This document shows positions 23,401-33,395 of a stretch of DNA of 64,000 nt, one piece after another. The translations under genes and the position numbers were made by a program. Origin of the DNA: Platycnemis pennipes (Eukaryota; Arthropoda; Insecta; Odonata; Platycnemididae); assembly GCA_933228895.1 (NCBI GenBank), contig OW121848.1, forward strand, positions 92,089,470-92,153,469, written 5' to 3'. The first letter of the stretch is position 1. Every line of letters starts with the position of its first letter. Below the pieces are notes generated by a model, which worked only from the letters and a program-made list of their open reading frames with translations, was not told where the DNA came from and made no database searches.

Positions 23401-25112
23401 TTCAGGAATGTACGAAATTATGTTCCTTTACGAAGCACATCAGTGTATTGTACCTTGTGTTGCGCCAGCTGTATCCTCGTGCATGGAATCCAGTAAAAGG
23501 TTGTAGGTGAAGCGTGATGCTCACCTTGACTACTATAGGGAAGGGAAATGAAGTATCTGCGAAAGTGTTTTCAGCTCGTAATTTCCTACCAACTTAGTTA
23601 GTGTGAGCTTTGGTTTAATATTTTAGATGTAGAAATACCTACCTTATTTATCCATCAGTACACTTCATAGAACTAGAGCTGGAAGATGTTGTACTAGCCT
23701 GAATCGATATATTTTAACAACTAGTCGTTTGAGTGACCACAACTCTTAGTGCATATTCGCCCTCCGTGGAAATAAACTTTCATCGACACAGGAAATTTTT
23801 AATCAAAGTCATGTGCATGTGAAAGGTTTTACTATTTTTTTGTTAATTTTAATGGAGAAATATTTTTGGGTTCCTATTGTACCTATTGGGTGAGGATTCA
23901 CTTGCCTTTTTAAGAGTTTTAAAATTTTGAGAATAAATTTTCTTTAAAAAAAGTAAATGACATGCTACTTCTTTTGTTGTCAGAGAGGTGACAGTGTGAA
24001 GCATTTACTTGGTTAGCTCACTATAAGATATTTTTAAGCGTAATGTATTAGTTAAACTTAATATCTAATTACGAAGCTGATGACGGAGTACTCCACCTCG
24101 GAAAGCATCTATATTTGACCTTTCCGGCGCAATTTCTGAATTTTCGAAATATTTGTTGACGATGGAGTTGTGAAATCTTATGAAATTTTAGACGTGATTA
24201 CCAGATATTTGTCTGGACTTGGTGGCATAAAACCAATACATTATTCAGACGAAAAAAATGGGTGAAACTGCTTTCTTTTTGGCCAAACCGTCTTCAAAAG
24301 CGTCATGTTTTCTTTCGGACCTCCTTCATCCACTTCCTTAAACGATTCGTCTGATCGCAAAGTTTGAACTTTATGATGGGCAGCCGAGTTTACCATGTCG
24401 AATATGCTCGCAACTATCAGAATTCCCGCGAAATTTCCGTCAGGTGTAGCGAAAGCCAGAGGAGGCAATTTCAATTCTGTCCGCTTCACCCGAGGACCGA
24501 AGACCTCGTCTACTCCCCGAAAATCAGTTCCATGAGCTCCAATTTCCGTGAGAGGCTCGAACTTGTAGTCTCAGAGCGGGCCACTTGTTACGGATGACAG
24601 AAGGATTGACAGAACTTCGTTTCTGAGCAGAGACGGATGAGGAATTTTGGCACCAAAATTACCACTGAAATTAATGTGAACGCTTCGTAAGCGTGTCTTT
24701 CTTTATGCTGAAATTTTTAGCGAAATCTACATGGAATGAAAACTTTTTTTTCACCAAACTTAAAAATTGAGGAAAAATTATTAGTTATTCGTCTGCCCTT
24801 TCCATTCTTTCCTTTTTCAGAAACCTTTTGAATGAAATCTAGATTTATAGCTTATCTCTGTGATATACATTAATAAGTATCGTCTGTTCCTCAGTGAGGC
24901 GGCTGTGAGAAGGCGTCTGACCCTAGTGGGTCAGCTCTTCAAGTGATGGTTTTACTATGAAAACAATATGATCGTTGATAGTTCTCCTGATCAATCATTT
25001 TCTGTTACTCTTTGAAAAATGTATTTTCATTCATGATATTATCGTTGAATCATTATTTGATTTCAATAATGCAGGAATTGAAACGCTAACTAATTTCTTG
25101 TTGAATATTAAC
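23401..25112. other. intergenic stretch with one moderately long minus frame
   Basis: Mostly AT-rich. On the minus strand an uninterrupted frame of about 110 codons runs from just below 24570 to the stop at 24241. Its translation (for example LPPLAFATPDGNFAGI) does not look like low complexity, but I do not recognise it. No clear start, and only a weak candidate splice acceptor, is visible at its upstream edge. Confidence 0.3.
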
Positions 25113-25116
25113 GCAC
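25113..25116. repeat. target-site duplication, left
   Basis: GCAC immediately before the LTR; the same GCAC follows the other LTR at 28871-28874. A 4-bp duplication fits Ty3/Gypsy-type integration. A 5-bp match does not extend. Confidence 0.8.
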
Positions 25117-25886
25117 TGTAATTTATTCTTTTCAATTTAATTTTTCTCTCACACAACACAACAAATATAAACAGTATCATAATAAATTACCCTCACAACA
25201 TATCACTTTCACTCTTGGTATCTTCAGGCTCAATTTTTACAGGCCATAGATCACTTCACGAGCCATTTCACTTTTCACTTTCACATAAAATATAACCAGT
25301 ACCCTCTTAAAAATAAGTACCTACATAATAGTGGGGAGTGGACCGCTTTATCCCTTTAGTTTATCTGGAGTTTCTAGCTGAGGCGATCCCCGTCTCCTTG
25401 GGTTAATCCTGGCTTCTCCGCCATGCCACTTTCCACTTCACTGTTGTCAGACCATCAGACTCGAAGCTAGACGCCCCTTCACTGTTCTTGGACTATCAGA
25501 CTCGCCTAGAAGACACTTCCCTCTTCTTGGACTATCAGCCTTCACCTTCGTTCGACTCCTCCACTCGCCGCCTCGAAGCCTAGCAGCAGCAGCCCCCGTC
25601 TCGCTCTCCGTCCCTCTTTATATCCGCACTTTTAATTGTTAACGCCCGGCCATAATTAGTCTCCCTCCGTAACCTGCCGCGAGTTCAACAATAGCCTGCG
25701 AGACAATTTCTATTCTTGGGAATGCAACTCCCGAATGACCTGAATCACCAGGCTCAATGACAAATTGGCCATTGTCGAGGCCGACGCCATATTTCCCTAT
25801 GTCTCCGTATAAATATTCTGTACAAAAACCAACATGGCGGCTCCCCAACTCCCCAGCATGCCATGGCTAAAAATTGATACGTTACA
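25117..25886 (-). repeat. 3' LTR of the gag-only element
   Basis: This 770-bp LTR, read on the minus strand, starts TGTAACG and ends ATTACA. It contains a TATAAAG box (25616-25622), an AATAAA poly(A) signal close to its end (25122-25127), and degenerate tandem units of about 38 bp built on CTGATAGTCCAAGAA (25426-25538). A 69-codon open frame (25639-25848) lies upstream of the TATA box. A stop codon just after the LTR start closes that frame, so it cannot be a continuation of an internal gene. Confidence 0.9.
25616..25622 (-). promoter_or_regulatory. LTR TATA box (3' LTR copy)
   Basis: TATAAAG on the minus strand within GGATATAAAGAGGG, placed at the U3/R region as expected for an LTR promoter. 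The equivalent position in the 5' LTR is 28600-28606, and the motif is also present at about 63119 in the second element. Confidence 0.6.
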
Positions 25887-25897
25887 TCTGCCCCGTC
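25887..25897 (-). other. polypurine tract
   Basis: GACGGGGCAGA on the minus strand abuts the 3' LTR directly. A G-rich tract in this position serves as the plus-strand DNA primer in LTR retrotransposons. It is short and interrupted by two C bases. Confidence 0.65.
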
Positions 25898-26639
25898 GAA
25901 AGCAAATATTATATCCTATAAGATTTTCTTTCGAAGCCTCTAATTAAAATAAAGCGTCGCCCCGGCGCCTCTAAAGATCGTTCTACCCCTGAAATTGGTC
26001 CACATCCACTATGTTTACATACATTCATAAAATACAATAAATGCAATTATACCCTTCTTTAAAACATCAACTTTACCTTTAAAACATAACATACAAATAT
26101 TCAAAACGAATGCCATATGCCCTCTTCAAATTTAACATCTTTAAAATAAGTTATACATTTTACATAAAACATTGGGTCATATGTAATTTCCAAATGTACA
26201 TATTGTGCATAACCATCAATAAAATAGTTTCTGGTAATCAAAGGAATCACACTTTGCTACACATCAAACATAAAATCTCCTTCACCTTTAAAGTTTTACA
26301 TTGTAACTGTCAGCCTCATCATATTGAGTCCAAATGTTCATTCACCCAGCTGACTTCACTTAAACACCAATTTAGTAACCGTAGATCCACTCCCTCACCG
26401 CACAAATACAAAGTTTTAATCACAAGCCCTTACTTTGTTACACCTCTGCGACCTTGCGATAAAATGTGTACAAATGGCGCGGTAAATCTGTGTCTGCCGA
26501 CGCTTGCTCACAATGTAACTAGAAAATCGCATAACTGAGCGCTTATTTTCTTACGTTCTCAGTCCTTACTCAACTGTGCTTGCGCGATGTTCTGTGTGGA
26601 GTTGGTTTCTTGTGCGTTTTGTTGTGAGTGCAGTGATTT
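25898..26639 (-). other. non-coding internal 3' region of the element
   Basis: Between the gag stop and the polypurine tract there are about 740 nt with no minus-strand frame resembling protease, reverse transcriptase, RNase H, integrase or envelope. A 142-codon plus-strand frame at 26110-26538 is on the wrong strand for the element and has no recognisable content. I could not tell whether this segment is decayed pol or unrelated captured sequence. Confidence 0.6.
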
Positions 26640-27902
26640 CTACGTATGGTTTAATGTGGGATACATGGAAAGTTCCTCGTTCCGTTCCTGTTTCCATGTT
26701 CTTCGGCTCTCTTCCTTCGTCTCCTGTATCGGCTGCGGCACCACCCTATCGTATCGGCTGAGCAATGACAACAATCTAGGAATGGTGTTTATTTGCTGCG
26801 ATATGATTGCCGTGTTGACCTCCGGACCAAAATGATGCTCCAACCTATAGATTATTTCCTCGTCCTCCATCGGTGGCCTTAGTTCCTTTGCAGTGCTTAT
26901 TCGGGATGTTGCGTATTCCACTCGGCTGATATTCCCTCGTTCAACGTACCGGCCGGAATCTAGCGTCCTCCGAACCTCCATCTGCTGCTCACGCCCCCAA
27001 TACTGCATCATAAACAGCTGTGTGAACTGCTCTACGTCTTCTAGTAGATGTGAGATAGCGGTAAACCATTCGCCTGCAGATCCCGTCAGACCTTGTCTTA
27101 CGATTTTCAGCATTTCGTTGGAGGATAATTGGTACATGGCTTGGTATTCCTCCAGCTCACTGATGTATCGCATAGGCCTAGCTCCTCTCCTACCGTCAAA
27201 ATGTGGAATCTTCATCATCACTCCCGGTGATTGAATTGCGGTTGAGTTTCGCGAACACTGCAGCCTTATCTTTTCCGCTTCATTCTGCGCTATTATTCGT
27301 ACTTTTCCTTGCAGTTCCGACTCTTCCTTCAATTTTTCTGCGGTCAGCAGCTGCATCTTTTCTGTGATATTCCTCACTTCCTCACGCGTTTCTATCGCCA
27401 AGCTTTCATAATCCTTTAGCCTTTCCTTGACATTATATAAATCCTTCCGTGTTTCCGCCGCTATACTTTGGACATTATTATTCGCCTCCTCGCGGACAGC
27501 CTCTATCTCTGCGCGCCTTTCTGCTTTTTCCTCTTCTATCCGCGTATTCATCCTAACTTCCGCTCCTCTCAGCTGTTCCGCCTGCTCCCTCAAGATTGTT
27601 CTTAACAGCTCCGCCTGCTCCTTCTGTCTTCTTTCTTCTCTCCGTCTACTCTCTTCTTCTCGTTCCCTTTTCTCCTTGATTTTCTCTTCCTTCAACCAAG
27701 CGCATAAATCCATCGTTGTTGGAGTCCTGTCTTCGACCTCGAATTTGTGAGACTCAATGACTACTCCCTGTTCCTCGAGAGCAGATCTAAGCCTACCGAC
27801 CAATTCATTTTTAACTCCTTCGGTGCCTAACCCTAGTTTCTTCAATTCCTCCTGCACCTCGGCCTTCTTCAACTCCAACAAACTTTTACTTGCTCGGAAC
27901 AT
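26640..27902 (-). CDS. Gag with SAP-like domain, coiled coil and capsid-like domain
   Basis: This codes for 420 residues from the ATG at 27902; an in-frame TTG nine bases upstream is a less likely start. Residues about 7-41 resemble a SAP helix-extension-helix (LLELKKAEVQEELKKLGLG, then KNELVGRLRSAL), a fold usually binding DNA or chromatin. Residues about 70-215 are rich in E, K and R in heptad-like spacing, predicting a long coiled coil. Residues about 230-385 look like a Ty3/Gypsy capsid: IPHFDG, GLTGSAGEWF, a YWGREQQ stretch, then PPMEDEEIIYRL. No CCHC zinc knuckle follows; the protein ends soon after the capsid. It is intact, without frameshift. It should assemble into virus-like particles around element RNA. 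The family assignment is from motif recognition and not a search; the SAP call is the least certain part. Confidence 0.85.
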   Translation of the reverse strand: MFRASKSLLELKKAEVQEELKKLGLGTEGVKNELVGRLRSALEEQGVVIESHKFEVEDRTPTTMDLCAWLKEEKIKEKREREEESRRREERRQKEQAELLRTILREQAEQLRGAEVRMNTRIEEEKAERRAEIEAVREEANNNVQSIAAETRKDLYNVKERLKDYESLAIETREEVRNITEKMQLLTAEKLKEESELQGKVRIIAQNEAEKIRLQCSRNSTAIQSPGVMMKIPHFDGRRGARPMRYISELEEYQAMYQLSSNEMLKIVRQGLTGSAGEWFTAISHLLEDVEQFTQLFMMQYWGREQQMEVRRTLDSGRYVERGNISRVEYATSRISTAKELRPPMEDEEIIYRLEHHFGPEVNTAIISQQINTIPRLLSLLSRYDRVVPQPIQETKEESRRTWKQERNEELSMYPTLNHT

Positions 27903-28078
27903 CTTATACAATTACACCGTTACTACTAACACTTAATCTGTAGTAATTTTCCCGATGTCTAATTTTCTCTCGCGTTCGCTAACGTGAACACTTCCTTCTC
28001 TGCACCTCTCAGGTTCTCCTCGTGGTATCTATTAAACGTAAGCTAGCAGTCAACCCCGTACGTCTAATATTTTATCGT
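27903..28078 (-). other. 5' untranslated leader of the element
   Basis: The leader lies between the primer-binding site and the gag ATG and has no open frame. It is also conserved in the element entering at 62852, in line with a transcribed region likely to hold the packaging signal; that function is inferred. Confidence 0.6.
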
Positions 28079-28096
28079 GCCCCACGTTGGGCGCCA
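28079..28096 (-). other. primer-binding site, tRNA-Lys(CUU)
   Basis: TGGCGCCCAACGTGGGGC on the minus strand, four nucleotides inside the 5' LTR. It is complementary over 18 nt to the 3' end of insect tRNA-Lys(CUU) including CCA, as I remember that tRNA. It would prime minus-strand cDNA synthesis. Confidence 0.85.
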
Positions 28097-28100
28097 TAAA

Positions 28101-28870
28101 TGTAATTTATTCTTTTCAATTTAATTTTTCTCTCACACAACACAACAAATATAAACAGTATCATAATAAATTACCCTCACAACATATCACTTTCACTCTT
28201 GGTATCTTCAGGCTCAATTTTTACAGGCCATAGATCACTTCACGAGCCATTTCACTTTTCACTTTCACATAAAATATAACCAGTACCCTCTTAAAAATAA
28301 GTACCTACATAATAGTGGGGAGTGGACCGCTTTATCCCTTTAGTTTATCTGGAGTTTCTAGCTGAGGCGATCCCCGTCTCCTTGGGTTAATCCTGGCTTC
28401 TCCGCCATGCCACTTTCCACTTCACTGTTGTCAGACCATCAGACTCGAAGCTAGACGCCCCTTCACTGTTCTTGGACTATCAGACTCGCCTAGAAGACAC
28501 TTCCCTCTTCTTGGACTATCAGCCTTCACCTTCGTTCGACTCCTCCACTCGCCGCCTCGAAGCCTAGCAGCAGCAGCCCCCGTCTCGCTCTCCGTCCCTC
28601 TTTATATCCGCACTTTTAATTGTTAACGCCCGGCCATAATTAGTCTCCCTCCGTAACCTGCCGCGAGTTCAACAATAGCCTGCGAGACAATTTCTATTCT
28701 TGGGAATGCAACTCCCGAATGACCTGAATCACCAGGCTCAATGACAAATTGGCCATTGTCGAGGCCGACGCCATATTTCCCTATGTCTCCGTATAAATAT
28801 TCTGTACAAAAACCAACATGGCGGCTCCCCAACTCCCCAGCATGCCATGGCTAAAAATTGATACGTTACA
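28101..28870 (-). repeat. 5' LTR of the gag-only element
   Basis: 770 bp, the same as the copy at 25117-25886 in every segment compared. It acts as the promoter of the element: TATAAAG at 28600-28606, with AATAAA at 28106-28111. The 69-codon open frame recurs at 28623-28832. Confidence 0.9.
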
Positions 28871-28874
28871 GCAC
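28871..28874. repeat. target-site duplication, right
   Basis: GCAC, repeating the four bases before the left LTR end. Confidence 0.8.
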
Positions 28875-29689
28875 GAATATGTTGATTTAATTGTTCAATA
28901 CTGATGTACATACATGCAAATACATTGATTTGAACTTAATTTTTTGCCAAAAAAATTAGTTTTCGGTGGCCTATTGTGTCGCTTGTTTGATTTATACCCA
29001 CTGAAAACATCGTTCTCTCTTAATATTTACTCCTAATGAGCATAACATCATGTGCTCGCATTGCGTCGTTCTTTTAGTGCCACCGGTCTAGTTGTATTGG
29101 TATTCCCATTTCCTCTCTACACATGAAACTAAAAAACCCTTATCTCACGAATATAAACATGCTTACCAAACTAAAAAGTCAAAAACTGAAAAAGAAGGGC
29201 AAAGAAAACTATGAATATGGAAAATAAGTGGCTTGATAGTGAAAATGATGGACTGATGGATGGATGAATGATGAAAATGAGTTAGGAGAAAAACGATGGG
29301 CTTTTATTACTCTTGCTATCAGGCATACGATGGCGATACTTGAATTCTTGCAATAGAAATCGTGGAATGGATGGTCGTATGTAGAAGTAGTATCTCTGTA
29401 AAAGTTTGTCATTTTATTTTTCTTGTTCGTTTCTTTTGGTAATTTTTCAAGTAGATGTTTCCTATTTTTCTCATTTTACATCTTACCCTCTTACGACCTA
29501 CCCTTTGTGGCACTTTCGGTATGCTCGTTTATTTGTTTTAAATGTTCTTTTTGAACTTCACGTACTTAATAATTTACCCGCGTATTCAGGGGTTGGTAAG
29601 TATTCCCATCGACAGTTTATTCCCGACACTTCTCATTTCGTTTCCCTCGAGCTTATTTGCACTCTTTTGTAACGATTCTCGATCCATTA
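28875..29689. other. AT-rich intergenic stretch
   Basis: I see no gene, repeat copy or RNA feature that I can support. Confidence 0.45.
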
Positions 29690-32600
29690 ACGCGGACAAA
29701 ACCTCTGGGAGAGAGAGGATTCAAGTACCTCCGCGAGGTTTTATACGGTTTCTCCGTCGTCGGGGGCAACGAAGGCGTTGCTCGTCGACGGGGTCATATA
29801 AACTCTTGAGTTGAGTCTGTTCGCCCGGCGGATTCTTATATGAGGACCATTTGTCCCGCCCGATGGCGGACGTGTTGTCCGCCTCCACCCATCACCCCAA
29901 ACCGAACACGCTTTGTTCCTCCACCTTGCACCCACTCCTTCATCCAACGACGGCGATGCACCCACACCTCCCGTGACGCACTTCCCCCATCCCCCTTACC
30001 GCACCCACCTCCCTCGTAACCGCGCCAGCCTTGTAAGTGTTTATATGGCCCCGGATTCGTGGCTCGAAGCGTTTGGGTGGAGTGATATGTGGCATCTGGT
30101 TTGTGGAAGATGTCGCCTCCTCCTCACATTCACACCCGAAATTGCTTTCCACGATCCTTTTCCCATCCCGTCTCTCTCCCACCTCCTTCTCCTCCCTCCC
30201 CCTCCTCTCCTCTCTTCTCCAACTCAGCGCCCCCCTTCCCCTTTATTCTCCTCGGACTGTTCCCCTCCCTTGTATCCTCTCCCCCTCCACCCCATCGTCT
30301 TGATTCCTTTCAAATTCCCGTCTCCTCCGTTTGCTTTGCTGGCAGTTCCTGCGGTTGAAATTAACTCTCTCTCTCTCTCCTTCCAAGCCTAGTTCCTTTC
30401 CTCTCTCTCTCTCGATTCCCTACGGCCCTACCTCCTCCTCTCCTTTCCTCGAATTCCTTCGTTCTCTCCGTCTTGCCTTTAGCGAGGCGATGCCATTCCA
30501 TTCCTCAGCTCTGCGACTCCTTCGTAACTCCTCTCTCTCTTTTCCTTCCTTTTCTTCCGCAAGACGTTTCCTCCGCAACCTAATCCCCACCCTCCCGCGG
30601 GAGATCGGTAATTAATGCAGCGCCAATTACCATTTTGCACCTTCCCCTCTTTGAAGATAATTGCACGCTTTGATAGCTAAATGCAGCCACCGTTCCTTCA
30701 TGTACTTTTTTTTTAAATCTCGTAATCCTCCCATCGCGCGCGAGTTTGGTGCGCGCGAGGTAAAAATGCTTGCCAGCACGCCCGTGCTTGTAGCCGCCTT
30801 GTTTTGTTTTCCACGTTGCTCCTCCCCTCGTTTCCCGCTGCTGCGCTCTCCTCCCCCTTTGGGTGTCGTGTCGGGAAGAGCACAGTAAATTACGAGCGGG
30901 GGACGTAAAAACTTAGGTAAAGCGTTGAGCGTGTACGTACCGGTCAAGTATTTTTCCCGAACATCGCCGTGCGTGGCTGAGGGAGGCAGGTGCAATTCCT
31001 TTGCAATCGTGTTACTCACCCACCCACCCCGGTCGGGGTCGCGTCCTCCTCGTGGAGCCCTGGGGACCGCGAAACAATTACATTTTCTAATCGTTTTGCG
31101 TCCGTTTTTACGGGTTTTTGTTTTTTTTCACCCTTCACGGTAGCGGTCGGCGGGGCGAAAGCTTTATCTCTCGGACTTTCCTCATAAGCTATGTTCATTT
31201 GATTTCGGTCTGTTTGAGACTGCGTTGAATTCAAGTGGCTCGTACGTTTTCATCGAGGGAGAACGAGTGGGTATTATTTCTCTATCTCGCGGGGAAAAAT
31301 GAAGTGCCTCTCTTTATATAAGCGCCGCGAACGGATAAACGATTTTCGCCCGGGGACTTCAGTGATTGAACAGCCTTTTCAATTTTCTCGAACGCGTTTC
31401 AATGCAGGTTGCGTCATTTTTGTTCCGCGGAAGCGAGTGATTCATGTATATTCCCAAGAAACGCTTTCCATTCCCATTACACATGCCTCTTTAAGGATGA
31501 GTGAAGATGGGGTTGGAGAATATATTTTTTCTTGGTCGTCTCCAATTGGATAACTGAAAATCTTGATTGCGCGAAGCCAAGGAGAATTTCCTCAATTAAA
31601 GTTTGATGAGATTAAATGCCACGGTTCGTTACTTCCCAATAAATTTGTCCGCAAGCAGATCCGCTTACCGTCATACCTTCCGCCGAGTAAGAAAATTCAG
31701 GTAGCGTGAGGTATCGCGGTCGCCCCTCACGTATTCCCTCCCCATCGATTTATCGCTCCATGCCCTCGTTGTGTCGTGAACTCTCCATCGAGATCTTCTC
31801 CCGAAAATGAGAGGATTCCCATCCGTGGACGCGGAGGGTAATATGAAGCTCATTTCTTTAATGCACCCCTTCGGTAGGTACGATGCGTGGTCGGATGAAA
31901 ATTTACATGGAACAATTTCTATCAGGTCTTCAACTCTTTTTATTTCGGGAGTCGCGTCTTGCCCCTCGCATGCCTCCGGAACGTGATTCGGTCGCCCGGG
32001 AAGGGAAAGGGGAGGGTTTGGGGCTCCGCATTTGCATATGAATTTCTGGGGAAGTTTGGATTCGTAATTTTCGACAGTCTTTATGCTTGCTACCGAAATT
32101 TCATTCCGTTTCCTCTCCCATTTTCCGTTTCCTCCCTCTCTCTCTGTCTTATTCCTCTCCCACCTTCCCCCTCGCGACCTCCGCCCAACCACCTCTATCC
32201 CTTCATCCGTCTCCTCACCCCCAAGTCTTTCTCTCTCTCTCTCTCTCTCTCTCCTTCCTCCTCCTTCTCCTCCACCTCTCCTCCCGCATGACGAGCTCGT
32301 TATCTTCCTTCCCCCTTCTCCCCGAGCCCGAAGGGACTTCTGCTTTCCCTCCACTCAAACCTTCCGCCTCTCCTCCCCCCGCCCGCTCCCTCCCTTCGCT
32401 CCCTCTCCCATCGCCGTCCCTCTATCGTTAAGCGTATTGCCATTTTATATTTAGAGGGGGATGGGAGGGACCGTGTGGCACGTCCAGCCCACTCTTTTGC
32501 TTATTTTTCCGTTGTCCGAAGATTGTGCCCCACCTCGACTGTTTTATGTACCTTCCATTTTGTTTTTTATTATTATGTGCGCGCGACTCATTTAAATGCA

Positions 32601-33349
32601 CATAGGCTCTCGTATACTTTTTGGTCCTGTCTCTCTCTCCTTCCTCTCTTTCTCCTTCTCTCTCTCCCTTCCTTCTTCTCCTTCCGCCACCAGAGTGAAG
32701 AGCCGCACCCCCTTCACATCTCTCTCCCCACTTCCGTCCAATACATTTCTCCGTCCTATCTCTTACCTAATTTCTCTCTCGTCTTTTTGTTGCCTTCTGT
32801 TCAAAATATGTGCTATCCGCGTCCTCTTTTTCTCTCCTACTCCTCCATTTGTCTTTAAATAAGATAGTATCCATACACTATGTCTTTTTCTCAATGTGAT
32901 ATATCTCCTGTCTTTTTATAAATACCGTGCTGGGCCAGCTATTGCCAGTGTTAGCGAGATAACTAGTTATAATTCCGGGTAACTCATAGAACATCTTCGT
33001 TTGCTTCTATTTCTCGTTTCAAATTGTTCACGTGAACCCTTTTTAATCGATTATATATTTTTGTTTTCTATATTTAGACCCAATATGAAAGATTATTGGT
33101 AGATTTTTAGGAATATTCCTCTGTAGTTATGTAGTTTTTGCCTCTAAAATTGGGTTCTAACAGTTCACCCTTGCACGCCTCTATAAATACCATGGTAGTC
33201 AATGCATAAAGGTATTAGTCACAGCGTTTCCTGTCGTAGTGTTAATCGCATAGTAAGTGTGACCTAGTTCATATCCGGCTGACAAAAATCTGTTTTTCCC
33301 CGTAGAAACAGTTTTTGGCTGCATTTGCCTGATTCGTTTTTGGTATCGA
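29690..33349. other. CpG-rich and polypyrimidine block
   Basis: This is the largest GC-rich region of the window (to about 31.5 kb and again from 31.9 kb). Polypyrimidine runs on the plus strand lie at about 30130-30600, 32090-32430 and 32620-32870, including a (TC)12 array at 32230-32253. Long minus-strand frames such as 31671-32354 contain RERERER-type repeats read from that array and are not genes. Around 30610-30640 there is a short cluster of TAATTA/CAATTA words, which might be homeodomain sites; this is weak. Bases 32870-33349 are AT-rich and empty. Confidence 0.45.
32230..32253. repeat. (TC)12 microsatellite
   Basis: An uninterrupted TC dinucleotide array inside a longer polypyrimidine tract. 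Confidence 0.9.
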
Positions 33350-33395
33350 TTCATCCCCTGCCACACATCCTCGAGGTGGTTTTCGAGGTGTCTTT
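33350..33395 (-). repeat. GTGTGTGGCAGG-family core fragment
   Basis: CCCCTGCCACACATCCTCGA on the plus strand, then GGTGG, is the reverse complement of the family core (CCACC...GGGTGTGTGGCAGGGG). Only the core is recognisable. Confidence 0.5.

Larger units (their letters stand above)
25117..28870 (-). mobile_element. complete gag-only LTR retrotransposon
   Basis: A 3754-bp element read on the minus strand: 5' LTR 28870-28101, tRNA-Lys primer-binding site, a leader of about 200 nt, gag 27902-26640, about 750 nt of non-coding sequence, polypurine tract, and 3' LTR 25886-25117. LTR ends are TGTAA...TTACA. The two LTRs have the same length and I found no difference in the segments I compared, and the GCAC duplication is intact, all signs of recent insertion. 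The internal part has room for nothing beyond Gag: no protease, reverse transcriptase, RNase H or integrase. Transposition would need enzymes from a relative, so I call it non-autonomous. Ty3/Gypsy affinity is inferred from the 4-bp duplication, tRNA-Lys priming and capsid sequence. A diverged relative begins at 62852. Confidence 0.9.

Noticed and set aside
26110..26538. 142-codon plus-strand frame inside the LTR element
   Set aside because: It is antisense to the element, in AT-rich non-coding sequence, and shows no known domain.
31671..32354. 227-codon minus-strand open frame
   Set aside because: Contains RERERER and GGGEGGG runs read from the TC microsatellite; no recognisable protein.
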